From Gibbula magus (lineage: Eukaryota; Mollusca; Gastropoda; Trochida; Trochidae), in assembly GCA_936450465.1 (NCBI GenBank), contig OW388296.1, positions 39,274,023 through 39,338,022 on the forward strand: a stretch of DNA of 64,000 nucleotides, written 5' to 3'. Below the pieces are notes generated by a model, which saw only the letters and a program-made list of their open reading frames with translations, was not told the DNA's origin and made no database searches. The position numbers and the translations under genes were made by a program. Each line of letters starts with the position of its first letter. The first letter of the stretch is position 1. Of the stretch, positions 45,001-52,917 are shown piece by piece.

Positions 45001-47854
45001 TATGATACATGGGCTTCAAAAATTTGCTTTTTGCTTTTTTCATATGGATTTGAATTCGTTTGTTATCAACAAATATCGTGTGCCTATGGAAAAGACCAAA
45101 ATGGGTTTTTAAGGGTGTGACCATTACAAGTCTATTAAACCCAGAAAAATATTTTTTTGAGATTTAAGATTATAAATTACACAAATATCTAGTTAAATTT
45201 AGAGCTAGACTGTTAAGGTTGAAATTCAATGAGGGAAGATGGTGTAAAACTAAAAAAAAATTTGGAAATTTTAAGTGTTTGTAATGGAGGCCTAGAAGAC
45301 GAATATCATTTTACTCTCATTTGTCCAAAATTTGCGCTGTAAGTACTCACCGAGCAGGTTAACAACAAATATGTCTAACTTTAGGAAATTACTGAATACA
45401 ACTAACGCACATAGTTTAAAAATGCTCTGTCTCTATATTATGCACTCGTATGAGCGACAATATATGTTATTGCAAGAACAAGAAGACATAGTCATCAACA
45501 TCCCCCGCCAGACACAAGAAATGAGAACAAGGGCAATAATTCAGGAAGAAATAATTGTGCGCTTCTCATTTTCTTTCCATTAAGGTAACGATATCCTCAA
45601 GCCACACAACTGATTTGATGTTAAACAATGTCTGAGAAAAGCTATATCCTTGGATACTTGAAACAGAGTTTAACAAGGGGAATAACTCCGGAAAAAATAA
45701 TCACATGCTTCTTTTTTTCGAACTCCATCAAGGTATCGATGGCCTTAAACCACACATCAAATTTGGTTATCCTATCTTAAATAGTTTCTGAGAAAAGCTG
45801 TCCCCTTTGGTGATACCTTGAACAGAGTCCAAATATACGGAACAAGGGCAGTAACTCCACAAAGATTAATTGTGTGCTTCTCATTTTCGAACTCCATCAA
45901 GGTACTTATGCCCTCAAGCCACACACCAAATTGGGTAATCCTATCTTAAATAGTCTCTGAGAAAAGCTGTCCCCTTTAGAGATAGCATGAACCGAGTCCA
46001 AACATACGGAACAAGGGCAATAACTCCAGAAAAAATAATCACACGGTTCTTATTTTTGAACTCCATCAAGGTATTTATGTCCACAAGCCACACACCAAAT
46101 TTGGTTGTCCTATCTTAAATAGTTTCTGAGAAAAGCTGTCCCCTTTATAGTGGACGGACGGAGCCCAAACCTATATCCCCCTTCCATAATAATAACTAGA
46201 ATGTTTAACAACATGACATATTTACGTGGTATCTATATATTTCCTTTAATTTAGCCATACCTATCTCAGCTGTGTGTTTTGTATATCATGTATATAATAT
46301 ATGAATGCAGATGGGCGTGTACATATGTAAACTATATATTGTATGTAGGAAACTGTATGTATATGGGCCCGATGGCCTTCATACTGAATAAGAATTGATG
46401 AATTTCCAGTAAGCTGCAAGTTCCATACCTGGTGCAATGGTACATACTCGGATCCCTTGTTTGGCTAAATCTCGGGCTATGGGAAGCGTCATCCCGACAA
46501 TGGCTCCCTTGCTGGCGGAGTAGGCTGCCTGACCCATCTGTCCATCGAAGGCTGCCACACTTGCGGTGTTGACCACCACTCCACGCTGTTTGTCTGCGTT
46601 GGCCTCGTTCTTACCCATCAGTCCCGCCGAGAGTCGGATCACATTGAATGTTCCTACTGTATTCACCTGCAGTGACATCTCTCATTGTAAATCACTCACT
46701 CAAATATCTAACTTCATACATGCACATTATTTACATTCGTCATGGTAATGGTTATCCAGACAAAATGACATCAAAGGTTTAAACACAAGTGATAACCCAC
46801 AAAAGGCACATCTACAGATCTTGGTTGACATGTATGTCAGGATTGGTGAAACTAGCATTTCTTCAAACAGTCACTTGTAAGATTTTTTGAGTACTCTAGT
46901 ATCACAAGAAAATAAAGTAAAATTTTCATAAATTTTGCAAATTAGGGTACTTAGAATGCAAAAGGCAGATCTCCAGAATGTCACCATAGTGGTTACTGTT
47001 TCTTAACATTCAACAGACAAGTTATAATACCAACATGTATCCTGTATATAATCTGCTGTTTCACCATCCATTCCATATGCTTGATAACGGTATAAGGATC
47101 TATACTGAAACGTCGCTATTGTTAATAAAGAAGTTGATCATCCATAAAATATTTTTCTTCTTCAAGTTATAATTAACAGAACACAAATGTGACAGATGGA
47201 TGGATGGACACGCAGACTGTGATAAATCCTGACTACTTCGTAGAGGGGGTATAATGAATGAACTGAATATAGTAAAGAGACTGTCTGACCATTATCACTT
47301 TCTGGAAGTCCTCCAGCTTGTGTGGAAGATCCTTGTTGAAGTTGTATGTCTTGAATGCCACCCCAATCCCAGCACAATTAATGGCTGCATCAAGACGTCC
47401 AAACTTCTCCTTCGCGACATTAAGAGCTTTTGTCACATCAGCTTCTGAGGTAACCTGTCCCAACAAGTACAGGTGTAAAAACAACACACCCACTGAACAT
47501 TACAATGATGAGGTCAAGTTTCTTTCAACTTTGTTTCCGTATTGCCATTTTAACTGAACAATGTATAAAAAATTCATAATATTAAAAAGGCACTATTGAT
47601 TGTGATCAAATAGTGTAAAAAGAAAAAGCTTGAACTTATGTAAATTCCTAATGCCTTAATGACCACTTGTGAGGACGTTCTGTACTTACATCTGTTGGTG
47701 AGAATATGCAGTCACTGCCCAGGTCCTGTGCAACTTGTTCTCCATTTGAGGCGGGCAGGTCGCACAGTACAACCCGTGCTCCCTGTTTGACAAAACGCTC
47801 TACGGTAGCGCGTCCCAAGCCAGATGCTCCTCCCGTCACCAGACCTACCAGTCC
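32899..47854 (-). CDS. HSD17B10: 3-hydroxyacyl-CoA dehydrogenase type 2 (HSD17B10-like), lacking first exon
   Basis: NAD-dependent short-chain dehydrogenase of the mitochondrial matrix. It acts in isoleucine and fatty-acid oxidation, and in vertebrates it is also a subunit of mitochondrial RNase P. Exons in transcript order: 47690-47854, 47290-47454, 46429-46666 and 32899-33089. They splice in frame to 252 codons, against 261 in human, so only about ten N-terminal residues (targeting peptide start) are missing. TGGASGLG binds NAD, NCAGIG is the structural motif, and the S...YxxxK triad lies in NTASVAAF and AAYSASKG. The three introns are 235, 623 and 13,339 bp. Confidence 0.93.
33090..34099. 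other. HSD17B10 intron, dispersed repeats
   Basis: Two diverged copies of a segment with TTTATAATCCCCATTG and TTTTTAAG(G)GTGTGACC lie at about 33255-33500. A related piece recurs at about 45085-45129 (TTTTTAAGGGTGTGACCATT). A SINE-like tail (AAAAACTCATTCAATAAC) lies near 33905. No gene is seen. Confidence 0.5.
34100..34680. repeat. 171-bp tandem repeat, about 2.7 copies, with GC-rich end
   Basis: AAAAGGCACATCT recurs at 34165, 34336 and 34507, exactly 171 bp apart. Each is followed by ACCAAGTTTGGTGATGATTG, GTCACATAGTTTTAGAGATC and TGCTCCGGAAAC. The array ends in CGCCAACGCCGACGCCAAAG hexamer-like repeats and TTCGGGGGAAGACATAATAA. Non-coding. Confidence 0.9.
34758..34772. repeat. Target-site duplication of L1/Tx1-like element (3' side)
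   Basis: AGTTATAAGCATCTT is identical to 40844-40858. It directly abuts the element's poly(A)-like tail (TTTTTTCTTTTTTTTTTAAT on the + strand). Confidence 0.9.
35073..37682 (-). CDS. ORF2 reverse transcriptase part, 869-codon open frame
   Basis: Performs target-primed reverse transcription. From its first Met: [20 protein letters not shown] (72-90s), [20 protein letters not shown] (about 143-162), [14 protein letters not shown] with D213 (210-223), [14 protein letters not shown] (268-281), and the catalytic QYADDTEF with D315/D316. A C-terminal [20 protein letters not shown] motif is the usual zinc knuckle. No stop interrupts it. Upstream, in the same frame, the linker reads [18 protein letters not shown], so the Met here is internal to the original ORF2. 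Confidence 0.93.
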   Translation of the reverse strand: MSQLELEDGSILENTNDIVIEAKSFYEGLYSSKEHKLKDCNLDELFSDEDDMYKLSEEESSSLEGPVSYKEVLNCLKKAKNNKSPGSDGFTYEFYKFFWKDLSPFLLRSFNYTFANGNLSVTQKQGIITCIPKGDKPKRFLKNWRPISLLNTAYKLLSSVIAERLKRVLPKLISFDQTGFMSNRYIGDNIRLIYDLMNYTESNDIPGMLLLVDFEKAFDSVSWSFINKTLSFFGFGKDIIKWFNILYNDAKSCLIINGSLSPWFSVERGCRQGDPLSPYIFILCVEILAGLVRKNPDIKGITVDDEEYLLTQYADDTEFILDGSQKSFEATIDTLNYFADISGLKINFDKSQVVWIGARRNSSVRYLPCLDLQWNPEFFKLLGVVFSTNLKLMAKKNFENKLFEIQVIINRWMKRIITPIGRIAIIKSLLISKLNYLFLTLPNPPGTFLQELNKMLFKFLWSGKPDKIKRVVACKPVKEGGLGMVESFCYVNSLKLSWMRKLLDVCHESKWKQLCYASNPGLQNLGVFGNVFPSELAKDIKNEFWRDCMYAFDKFSQKIQPNSFDEFITEPIYYNMHLKIGKEVIFCNSWFERGITQIRDFLNSDGTYLSLEEFRSIFELDINFLHFNGLVMAIKSYQSKLKISKPSSFQQLDDNTITRKLLSVKKGAKCYYYVLSGTDVYSKFKHKWEECILAELDWENIFLKPIRTTLDTKLRWFQFRIIHGILTTNSFLYKIKLAESNLCTFCHSEVETISHLFWNCHHVQTFWQTFLKLLCDKCPHVHNMNFDLQLILFGLRKNIFTDDVFDLLLLLAKFFIYKCKVLKTSLNFNHFRHYICNRYLIEKQIAFSKSKQDKFYQKWMLYHDIVNLK
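37683..37904 (-). pseudogene. EN-RT linker of ORF2 with two in-frame stops
   Basis: The linker is in frame with both neighbours. TAA occurs at 37902-37904 (right after FLKKNR) and at 37782-37784 (after IRKAKI). Between and after them the sequence is well conserved coding ([16 protein letters not shown], then [16 protein letters not shown]). One full ORF2 would be about 1,285 codons. Confidence 0.85.
37902..38936 (-). CDS. ORF2 apurinic-type endonuclease part, 344 aa
   Basis: Nicks target DNA to prime integration. The APE-like motifs appear in order: SVNCRGLN (N28), FLQDTHF (residues 54-60), [25 protein letters not shown] and YRTDHSLI. The usual QETH is QDTH here, a conservative change at the metal-binding acid (position 57). 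The end at NR* is a nonsense codon within ORF2 rather than a natural end. The likely start is the second Met ([14 protein letters not shown]). Confidence 0.9.
   Translation of the reverse strand: MRILFLFTFVYKYIMTMDNLDISICSVNCRGLNEYTKRKDVFNSLRTKKYEIYFLQDTHFLKEKEPFIRSEWGSEILFNSNNGQSRGVAILFSNNLDCKVHGSFSDDKGNLLMLNVTTCEKNITLVNLYGPNTDEPEFYALVMEQIKAFGNSHYILAGDFNLCLQQSLDTFNYKHVNNPNARKQVIELIGDLDLVDVWRDHNPETHGFTWRRPNPIRQARLDFFLVSQNLYSYVCQSSLNVGYRTDHSLIDIKMKFVQNEEKKSTYWKFNNSLLRDPKYVLSIKETISNVVKQYAPSLEQDRNIDGVDLSNIEFNVNDQLFLETLLMEIRGKSISYSSFLKKNR
38937..39893 (-). other. Long ORF1-ORF2 spacer of the L1/Tx1-like element
   Basis: 957 bp with no coding signal on either strand. At 39200-39360 a segment of about 85 bp is duplicated (ACCGGATAGAAAGTTCCTCC and ACCGGATAGTATCTCCGGAG, each followed by GCCTTCGTT..AAG). 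Confidence 0.6.
39894..40754 (-). CDS. ORF1 RNA-binding protein of L1/Tx1-like element, 286 aa
   Basis: Probable nucleic-acid chaperone coating the element RNA. Residues 60-135 form a heptad-rich coiled coil ([40 protein letters not shown]). An RRM-like domain follows, starting [16 protein letters not shown] (about 134-149), then a C-terminal basic domain with [20 protein letters not shown]. This coil-RRM-CTD layout is that of L1-type ORF1p. The frame is intact. No zinc knuckle is seen. Confidence 0.85.
   Translation of the reverse strand: MSNNRSKSNKKGDSSSKNTMDKFVDPPLSSTGLKQTESTPGPDNMATARGAATISKGYLDEAMEKLASRIITRVDTLKDELKEMKDRLIVTENSLEAMDASVTDVREQVATLRAEMRQEIDDVKKELLVQRVYMRKRNLLIFGIPDSVTNLSVAAKNIFNQKLLINEDRVARMMFVNIHRLPRLNTAVPGPVPVIVKFVQMFDRDIVLTSAIKMWRTLKKENISIRSDLPPQLKILRSKLNSKAYHMRKDNKFFTKIVEKGIDVCLYYRKSPQETWKKIAVDEDPK
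40844..40858. repeat. Target-site duplication of L1/Tx1-like element (5' side)
   Basis: AGTTATAAGCATCTT, perfect copy of 34758-34772. Confidence 0.9.
40865..41125 (+). pseudogene. LINE RT C-terminal relic, 5' piece
   Basis: In one frame it reads [40 protein letters not shown] and [11 protein letters not shown], then a TGA where tryptophan is expected, then [20 protein letters not shown]. The I-Q-S-I-L-L-Y-x-S-E-(L/I)-W-G pattern is typical of the region downstream of the RT in several LINE groups. The rest of the element appears at 45130-45490. Confidence 0.65.
41140..44021. mobile_element. 2.9-kb segment bounded by inverted repeats, possible DNA element
   Basis: CTCTTAATATT (41140-41150) is inverted at 44011-44021. 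About 26 bp inward, AAAACGAGGCTAAGCCC (41177-41193) is inverted exactly at 43968-43984. The interior is very AT-rich with no open frame of note, so it would be non-autonomous. No clear target duplication is seen, so the exact ends are uncertain. It separates two parts of a LINE relic. Confidence 0.5.
44022..45119. other. HSD17B10 intron, no gene; CRE plus TATA-like site
   Basis: TGACGTCA (44361-44368) is followed directly by TATAAA (44369-44374), in a GC-richer patch (GTAGCGCGCGCCAAGG). No coding sequence follows that I recognise. The end of the span holds a copy of the dispersed TTTTTAAGGGTGTGACCATT repeat. Confidence 0.4.
45130..45490 (+). pseudogene. LINE ORF2 C-terminal relic, 3' piece
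   Basis: Across frameshifts it reads [19 protein letters not shown], then an [17 protein letters not shown] segment. In intact LINEs the matching region is a C-x2-C...EDE-x-H-F-x-x-x-C knuckle. It has the same strand as the 40865-41125 piece and probably belongs to the same original insertion. Confidence 0.6.
45595..46190. repeat. 169-bp tandem repeat, about 3.5 copies
   Basis: ACTCCATCAAGGTA starts at 45722, 45891 and 46060, 169 bp apart. A more diverged first copy begins near 45595. Units contain CAAGCCACACACCAAATTTG, CTATCTTAAATAGTTTCTGA and GAAAAGCTGTCCCCTTT, with ACAAGGGCAATAACTCC between copies. Confidence 0.9.
46429..46666 (-). CDS. HSD17B10: HSD17B10-like catalytic exon
   Basis: - strand acceptor CACTGCAG|GT, donor CCAG|GTATGG, 238 nt (phase 0-1). 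It encodes [20 protein letters not shown], then [18 protein letters not shown] and [20 protein letters not shown], ending CTIAPG. It carries the catalytic serine of NTAS and the tyrosine/lysine of YSASK. Confidence 0.95.
46667..47289. other. HSD17B10 intron with diverged dispersed repeat
   Basis: Contains ACAAAAGGCACATCTACAG, related to the 171-bp unit at 34100. No gene. Confidence 0.5.
47290..47454 (-). CDS. HSD17B10: HSD17B10-like exon with NCAG motif
   Basis: - strand acceptor GGGACAG|GT, donor ATG|GTCAGA, 165 nt, phase 0-0. It encodes [20 protein letters not shown], then [20 protein letters not shown] and [10 protein letters not shown]. The NCAGI structural motif and KTYN match the family. 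Confidence 0.95.
47690..47854 (-). CDS. HSD17B10: HSD17B10-like exon with NAD-binding motif
   Basis: - strand acceptor GTGACAG|GG, donor GAT|GTAAGT, 165 nt, phase 0-0. It encodes [20 protein letters not shown], then [18 protein letters not shown] and [16 protein letters not shown] is the glycine-rich NAD loop. The preceding exon, expected to code only the first ten or so residues, was not found between here and the right edge. Confidence 0.95.
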
Positions 47855-49460
47855 CTGTCACAGACAAAGTGAAATGATACAACGATTCTATAATCTGACA
47901 TACACATACAATGTATCTGCAACATCCTTATGACTTTTTCAACAGAGCAAAGACCTTAAAGGGAAAGTTCTATCATCGATCTATCGGCAGCATCCGCCAT
48001 CTTGGGTTCTGGGCATTACGTGAAATGAAAACATGCTATATTTAACCCAATTTTACACTTTTTTAAAAATAAAACATATACAATGAAAGAAAATTTACAT
48101 ATTAACAGATAACATATACTAAAACCAATAAACAATATGCTGTTAGTTCAGTGAAGTTTTCCCCACTCGCAGCGCCGATGATTGGCTTCAGTTCTCATTG
48201 TTTTTATTTTTCATTAACTTAATTCAACTTAATTAATATATTTCATTTTTTTCTGTGTTTTATTCATGTATTTATGTAAACTAGAATATCCTTTCGAATT
48301 TCGTTTCCACAAAAATTACCATGATAGAGCCCTCCTTTTAAGTTAAGACCACTTAACCCAAATACGACTTAAGGGAGGAACCTATTGGACCCCAGCTGTA
48401 TGCTTTTTAAAAATACCTGTAAAACATTCATAAAATTATTCAATTTAACCTGGTTTTGTTTATGATATTATGTTTGACCATATTTACACAAAAAAGTATT
48501 GATGTTTGTTCATCTTTATTACTTACAAATGAACATAACTTTAAAGTCACACACCCCTTCCAACTGTGAGGGGTCTTTAGACTCCGGCATTAAAAATGTC
48601 CGAATAGCATATATTTCCTCACAATATTCATTAAGAAACTTCATGATGCCTTTCTCATGTGTCTTAAATAATTTGGGGGAGTAAAAAAAAATATCATATG
48701 AGTGTTATAAACTATGGAAAATAATGCATCTAGCGGGATACGAACAAGTTCTGTAGATTCCTCAACACAAGGTCTGAAAACATCCTGTTTATTTGTGTAT
48801 TCAGTACCAGTTTAGCGCAGCCAAAGTCCAGTCAAATAGTTGACCAATCACAAGAACAGGAAGATTTTCTGGATAACAACTTCTTTAATGTGAAAATACA
48901 CTACGTTTCAGAGAATATGCTCACTCCTTCATCAGGTGGAATGTAAGGAAATAACAAAATATGATACATTTATATAGCAAACAAAACAATAGTGAGGAAA
49001 CTCAAACGGAGATTAACATGCATGAGAATGGTATACAATTGGGATTTGTAATACAAACATGAGGGAGGTAAAGCCCTCTAAATACCCCTCAAAGACCTAA
49101 TCACATTAAACACTTTTACAGTCGCCGTTTTGAAAGCATTCGGAACAGACAAAAGAAAAGCTGTTTGGAGTTATCTGCCCGTAGATTCACGCACCGAAAG
49201 TATTTGTTGGACGTCTTTCTTTGGCTACCTGAATTGCGTCAGAACATACAAGCATATTGGGCTGTTTTTGCGGGGAAATCTCCGAACGATATAAGAGTTC
49301 GTATATCCCAGTAGATGCACTATTTTGCAACTTTAATTCCTTGGAAAATGGTTGATTTCAATCAGACTGTTGTTTATGTCATACTAAAATCCGCATTCAA
49401 CCACAGACTGGCAACCTGCTGTTGCAGGGATTAGAATGCAATGTCATAGACAAAATGTGA
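47855..49460. other. Upstream of HSD17B10 exons, no gene recognised
   Basis: AT-rich. CAAGATGGCGGATGCTGCCG on the - strand near 48000 resembles a YY1-type initiator/ATG context, but no usable first exon follows. The missing first exon and promoter of HSD17B10 may lie here or further right. Confidence 0.4.
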
Positions 49461-49462
49461 GG

Positions 49463-49735
49463 TGAGGTGAGTTGGGGTTTAACGTTGCTTTCAAGAGTAT
49501 TTCACTTACCGGTATATCGTGGCTTTCACCGCAATGCATAGCAACAAATGGCGTTGCTGGCTTTCTCCCTGCCATAATACTAGCAGCCGCGATATAAGTG
49601 AAATATTCTTGAAAGCGGCGTTAAAGCCCAACTCACTATATCGCGGCTGCTAGTATTATGGCAGGGAGAAAGCATTATTATGCATGGTTATGCATTGCGG
49701 TGAAACCTGCGAGCATCGGCTGGAACCATGGGTGT
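49463..49735. mobile_element. Foldback SINE: repeat interrupted by an inverted copy of itself
   Basis: Segment A (GTGAGTTGGGGTTTAACG..., 49468-49507) is inverted at about 49595-49637 (GTTAAAGCCCAACTCAC). Segment C (CTTTCTCCCTGCCATAATAC, 49559-49594) is inverted at about 49642-49674. The order A-C-A'-C' is best explained by a + strand repeat in which an inverted copy was inserted after A. CGCAATGCAT also recurs inverted at the outer sides. Confidence 0.7.
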
Positions 49736-49951
49736 AGACGAAACGTGACTGACATCATAACATTGTTTATCAACCTGACAAAGTGATATTTTGCCCTCAA
49801 AGGGCATCGTATGAAAAAAATGAACCTCGATGACGATATGATTGACCTCTTAGGATATATTTAGAGGATATATATATCTATCTTTTCTTGACTAATACCA
49901 TGTTTATCTCATCGAGTGAGGTAGAAAATGTTATAATTTTGCTGTAATTAA

Positions 49952-50090
49952 AGGTAAATCCATTGTTTCATAAAATTGTATTTGGCTTTAATATGTTCCA
50001 ACTCATCACATATGCTGTCTACAATGCAAATAAATTCACTCAGCTTGCATATTTATCCCCAATCGCCAAATATAATCGAAATTATGGATA
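49952..50090 (+). mobile_element. TTAA-MITE copy 2, truncated by LINE insertion
   Basis: TTAA at 49948-49951, then AGGTAAATCCATTGTTTCAT. About 135 bp match the start of the 51435 copy (CTTTAATATGTTCCAACTCA, CACTCAGCTTGCATATTTAT). It stops where the GATAA-rich LINE tail begins, and its missing part is not found on the far side. Confidence 0.75.
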
Positions 50091-51340
50091 TAAGATAAGA
50101 TAAGATAACACTTTATTACCCAAAAGGGAATTCTTCTTACATCCAACAGAGCATGACATGAAATGTATACCAAATTTATATAATACATGATTATTAAACA
50201 TAGAAATTTTTAAAACAAAAACACGTACACATTCACACAACACATATAATTGTACAACTCGAATCTCGATAAGTTCTAAAATTGGTATTGGAATCTGAAA
50301 TTTCTCATGCGGACTGTTTATTTAGAATGGAAATACTTGAGGGTATAAATGATTTCCGAGTTCTGTTGGATTTGTGAAAAGGCATATTAAAACGTTTTCC
50401 GGATGGCAAAAGTGAATACTGTGAGTGCAGGACATGTGATGGATCTGAAATAATCTTCCGAGCGTGTGATACTATTTTGTCGTCATTTATTGACGCCGGG
50501 TGATCAAGGATGGTACCAACAAGTTTTGAGCTTATATTAACAATCCTGTTTAATTTGTTTTTATCTTGAAGACTGAGGGAACCGAACCAACATTGCATGC
50601 TGAAGGACAAAACACTTTGTACAAAACATGTGTAAAAAAACTTTCAATAATTTCACATCAACATCAAATGATCTTAATTTCCTCATAAAATAGTCTCTGT
50701 TGACACTTTTTGTACACAGCTTCAGTGTTACTTTTCCAATTCAATTTATCATCAATAATGGCACCGAGATATTTGTATTTCGACACGATTTCAACAGGAG
50801 TATCACTCATATTAATAGGTTCTAAGGGGGTTTCCCTGGATCTGAAATTGAATATCATTTCCTTTGTTTTCTTCACATTTATTTGAAGAAAGTTGTCATG
50901 GCACCAATTCAACAAATTCGAAATCTCTGATCGATATCCATCTTCATGAGAATCGTTTAACAGAGCAATGAGAGCAGCGCCATCAGCAAACTTCACAATT
51001 GAACAGGATGGATCTTTTGCAACACAATCATTTGTATATGTAATAAATAAAACAGGTGACAGCACGCATCCTTGTGGAGCGCCAGTATTGACAGTAACAG
51101 TTGAAGATAGACAATTATTTACACGAACAGATTGTGTCCTGTTTGTGAGAAATTCACTTATCCACTTAATGATAGAGGGGTTGACACTCATGTTGATGAG
51201 CTTACGAACAAGGAGGTGAGGGTGAATTGTATTAAACGCTGATGAAAAATCAACGAATAAGATACGGGCATACGATTTGGGAGTTTCCAGGTGATTATAC
51301 AAGTTATCCAACATAGTTAGAGTGGCATCTTCTACACTAC
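50091..51340 (-). mobile_element. Rex1/CR1-like LINE, 5'-truncated, (TTATC)n tail
   Basis: On the - strand it runs from about 51340 to a tail of TTATC repeats at 50091-50108 (GATAAGATAAGATAAC on +). It carries RT and C-terminal parts only. A second copy of the same family lies at 51809-52590 in the opposite orientation. Confidence 0.8.
50305..51314 (-). pseudogene. Rex1/CR1-like reverse transcriptase, inactive
   Basis: Frame 1 (51314-50664) reads ARILFVDFSSAFNTIHPHLL, NTGAPQGCVLSPVLFITYTN and VKFADGAALIALLNDS. The catalytic FADD is FADG, so polymerase activity should be lost. It then reads CHDNFLQINVKKTKEMIFNF and KYKYLGAIIDDKLNW. After a frameshift, a second frame (50610-50305) gives MQCWFGSLSLQDKNKLNRIV and YSLLPSGKRFNMPF. 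The LLPSGxR and SFIPSSI motifs are typical of the family's C-terminus. Confidence 0.85.
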
Positions 51341-51808
51341 GCTTTGCGCGATAGCGGAGATGATATTACAGCGGAGATGATTTCTCAACTTGTATAGATA
51401 CCTTTTGTAAGCAATTCAGCCAACAATTAATTAAAGGTGCATCCATTGTGTTTCATAAAAATTTATTTGGCTTTAATACGTTCCAACACATCATATGTGC
51501 TGTTTACAATGCAAACAAATTCACTCAGCTTGCATATTCATCCCCAATCGCCAAACATATCATAATTACTAGTTTCCAATTAAAATCGAGAAACATCATT
51601 ATGCATGTGCAGAAACCGAAAGTGCACTACCTACTTACATGCACAGTAGTTATATGACCTATTGAACATTATCAACCCAAATTTGTTATTTTGTCAGGTT
51701 TAAATAAGATTCCAAAATTACGTTTGACTCATTGGCGCGCGCCACACGCTGTGCATTGTCCGGTTTTCGATCAGAAATTAATACTTTTACCTTCATATCG
51801 TTAATATG

Positions 51809-52397
51809 TGAAGATAACTATCTCCAGTTAAATATAAAGAAGACAAAAGAACTTGTAATTGACTTCCGAAGAAATAAATCGACCACTACACCTGTTGTCA
51901 TTAACGGGGAAACGGTAGAAGTTGTCTCCAACTACAAATACTTGGGTACAATAATTGATGATAAATTAACCTTCTCACCACATGTGGACTATGTATATAA
52001 GAAGTGCCAAACGCGACTCCACTTTCTACGGAAACTTAGGTCTTTTAACATTGACTCTCGCCTGTTGTCTTTATTTTATTCAAGTAGCATTGAATCCGTT
52101 CTCGGTTTTAACATTCAGTCGTGGTGTGGAAATTTGTCTTTGCAGGAAAAAGGAAGACTGAGAAAAGTGATCAACATTGCAGGAAAAATTTCAGGGAGAC
52201 AATTTGATACTTTAGAATCAATATATTCTCATAGTCTCATGCGTCTGGGAAAAAAGATAATATCAGACAGCGATCACTACCTGCATGGTTGTTACGAACT
52301 CCTTCCATCCGGACGACGCTACCGAGTTCCGAGTGTAAAATTAAGACGCACCAAAATGTCATTTATTCCATCAAGCATTACTCATTTAAATATCTAA
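51809..52397 (+). pseudogene. C-terminal part of Rex1/CR1-like RT
   Basis: Open frame reading CEDNYLQLNIKKTKELVIDF, VVSNYKYLGTIIDDKLTFSP, YVYKKCQTRLHFLRKLRSFN, SSIESVLGFNIQSWCGNLSL and CYELLPSGRRYRVPSVKLRR, ending SFIPSSITHLNI*. It lacks the catalytic RT motifs, so it is only the thumb and C-terminal region. The open frame extends upstream to 51732, but those residues come from MITE sequence. Confidence 0.85.
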
Positions 52398-52590
52398 ATT
52401 ATACTCCTCCAGCCTGTCATATCCATGTGCCATGTGATTATTGTTAATTTGTCATTACTGTATATTTTAGCCTTTTTATATCCTGTTATATATTTTTGTA
52501 TTTCAAATGTGCTCAATTCATGACAATTCAAATTCCCTTCCAAGGGCAATAAAGATTTATCTTATCTTATCTTATCTTATCTTATCTTAT
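51809..52590 (+). mobile_element. Rex1/CR1-like LINE 3' fragment inside MITE copy 3
   Basis: Begins in the RT region and ends in AATAAAGATTTATCTTATC followed by about six CTTAT repeats. It is 5'-truncated, the usual outcome of incomplete reverse transcription. Confidence 0.85.
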
Positions 52591-52734
52591 ACTAAGTCGA
52601 GTATCATTAAAATGATAGTTTTCGGTAACAGTTGGTATACTTCTCGATGAAATAAGACCATATATAACGTTTGCTATATTTGACCCCAAACAACACAATG
52701 GATGTACCTTTAATGTAAATTATTTTTTCAACGG

Positions 52735-52917
52735 TTAATTAACATGAAAGTCTATGGGAATTTCAGTTTTGATGACTCACTTTTGACCAGGTACTTTACG
52801 TACTATCATCAAAATGGTAGTTTTAGGTAACAGTCGGTACTTCTTGATGAAGTAACACCAATCACCATTTTATAACGTTTGCAATATGTAAACCCCACCA
52901 ACACAATGGATGTACCT
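52735..52917 (+). mobile_element. TTAA-MITE copy 4, right part only
   Basis: Matches the right end of copies 1 and 3 (ATCAAAATGGTAGTTTTAGG, TAACAGTCGGTACTTCTTGA, AACACAATGGATGTACCT) and is followed by TTAA at 52918-52921. The left part is missing. It lies about 25 bp beyond copy 3, in the same orientation. Confidence 0.7.

Larger units (their letters stand above)
51435..52709 (+). mobile_element. TTAA-MITE copy 3, split by a LINE insertion
   Basis: TTAA at 51431-51434 and 52710-52713. The ends are AGGTGCATCCATTGTGTTTC and, at the right, AACACAATGGATGTACCT. The MITE body occupies 51435-51808 and about 52588-52709, and the intervening 780 bp are a Rex1-like LINE. Compared with copy 1, the body continues across the LINE without loss (TTAATATG / CTAAGTC). 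Confidence 0.85.

Noticed and set aside
47998..48010. ATG in CAAGATGGCGG on the - strand as the missing first exon of HSD17B10
   Set aside because: The frame stops after about 14 codons with no phase-0 donor before the stop. CCATCTTGG-like motifs also occur in repeats of this window (near 43952).
51732..51808. N-terminal 26 residues of the 221-codon frame as part of the LINE protein
   Set aside because: This part is MITE sequence shared with the copy at 21548-22034. The LINE starts at about 51809.
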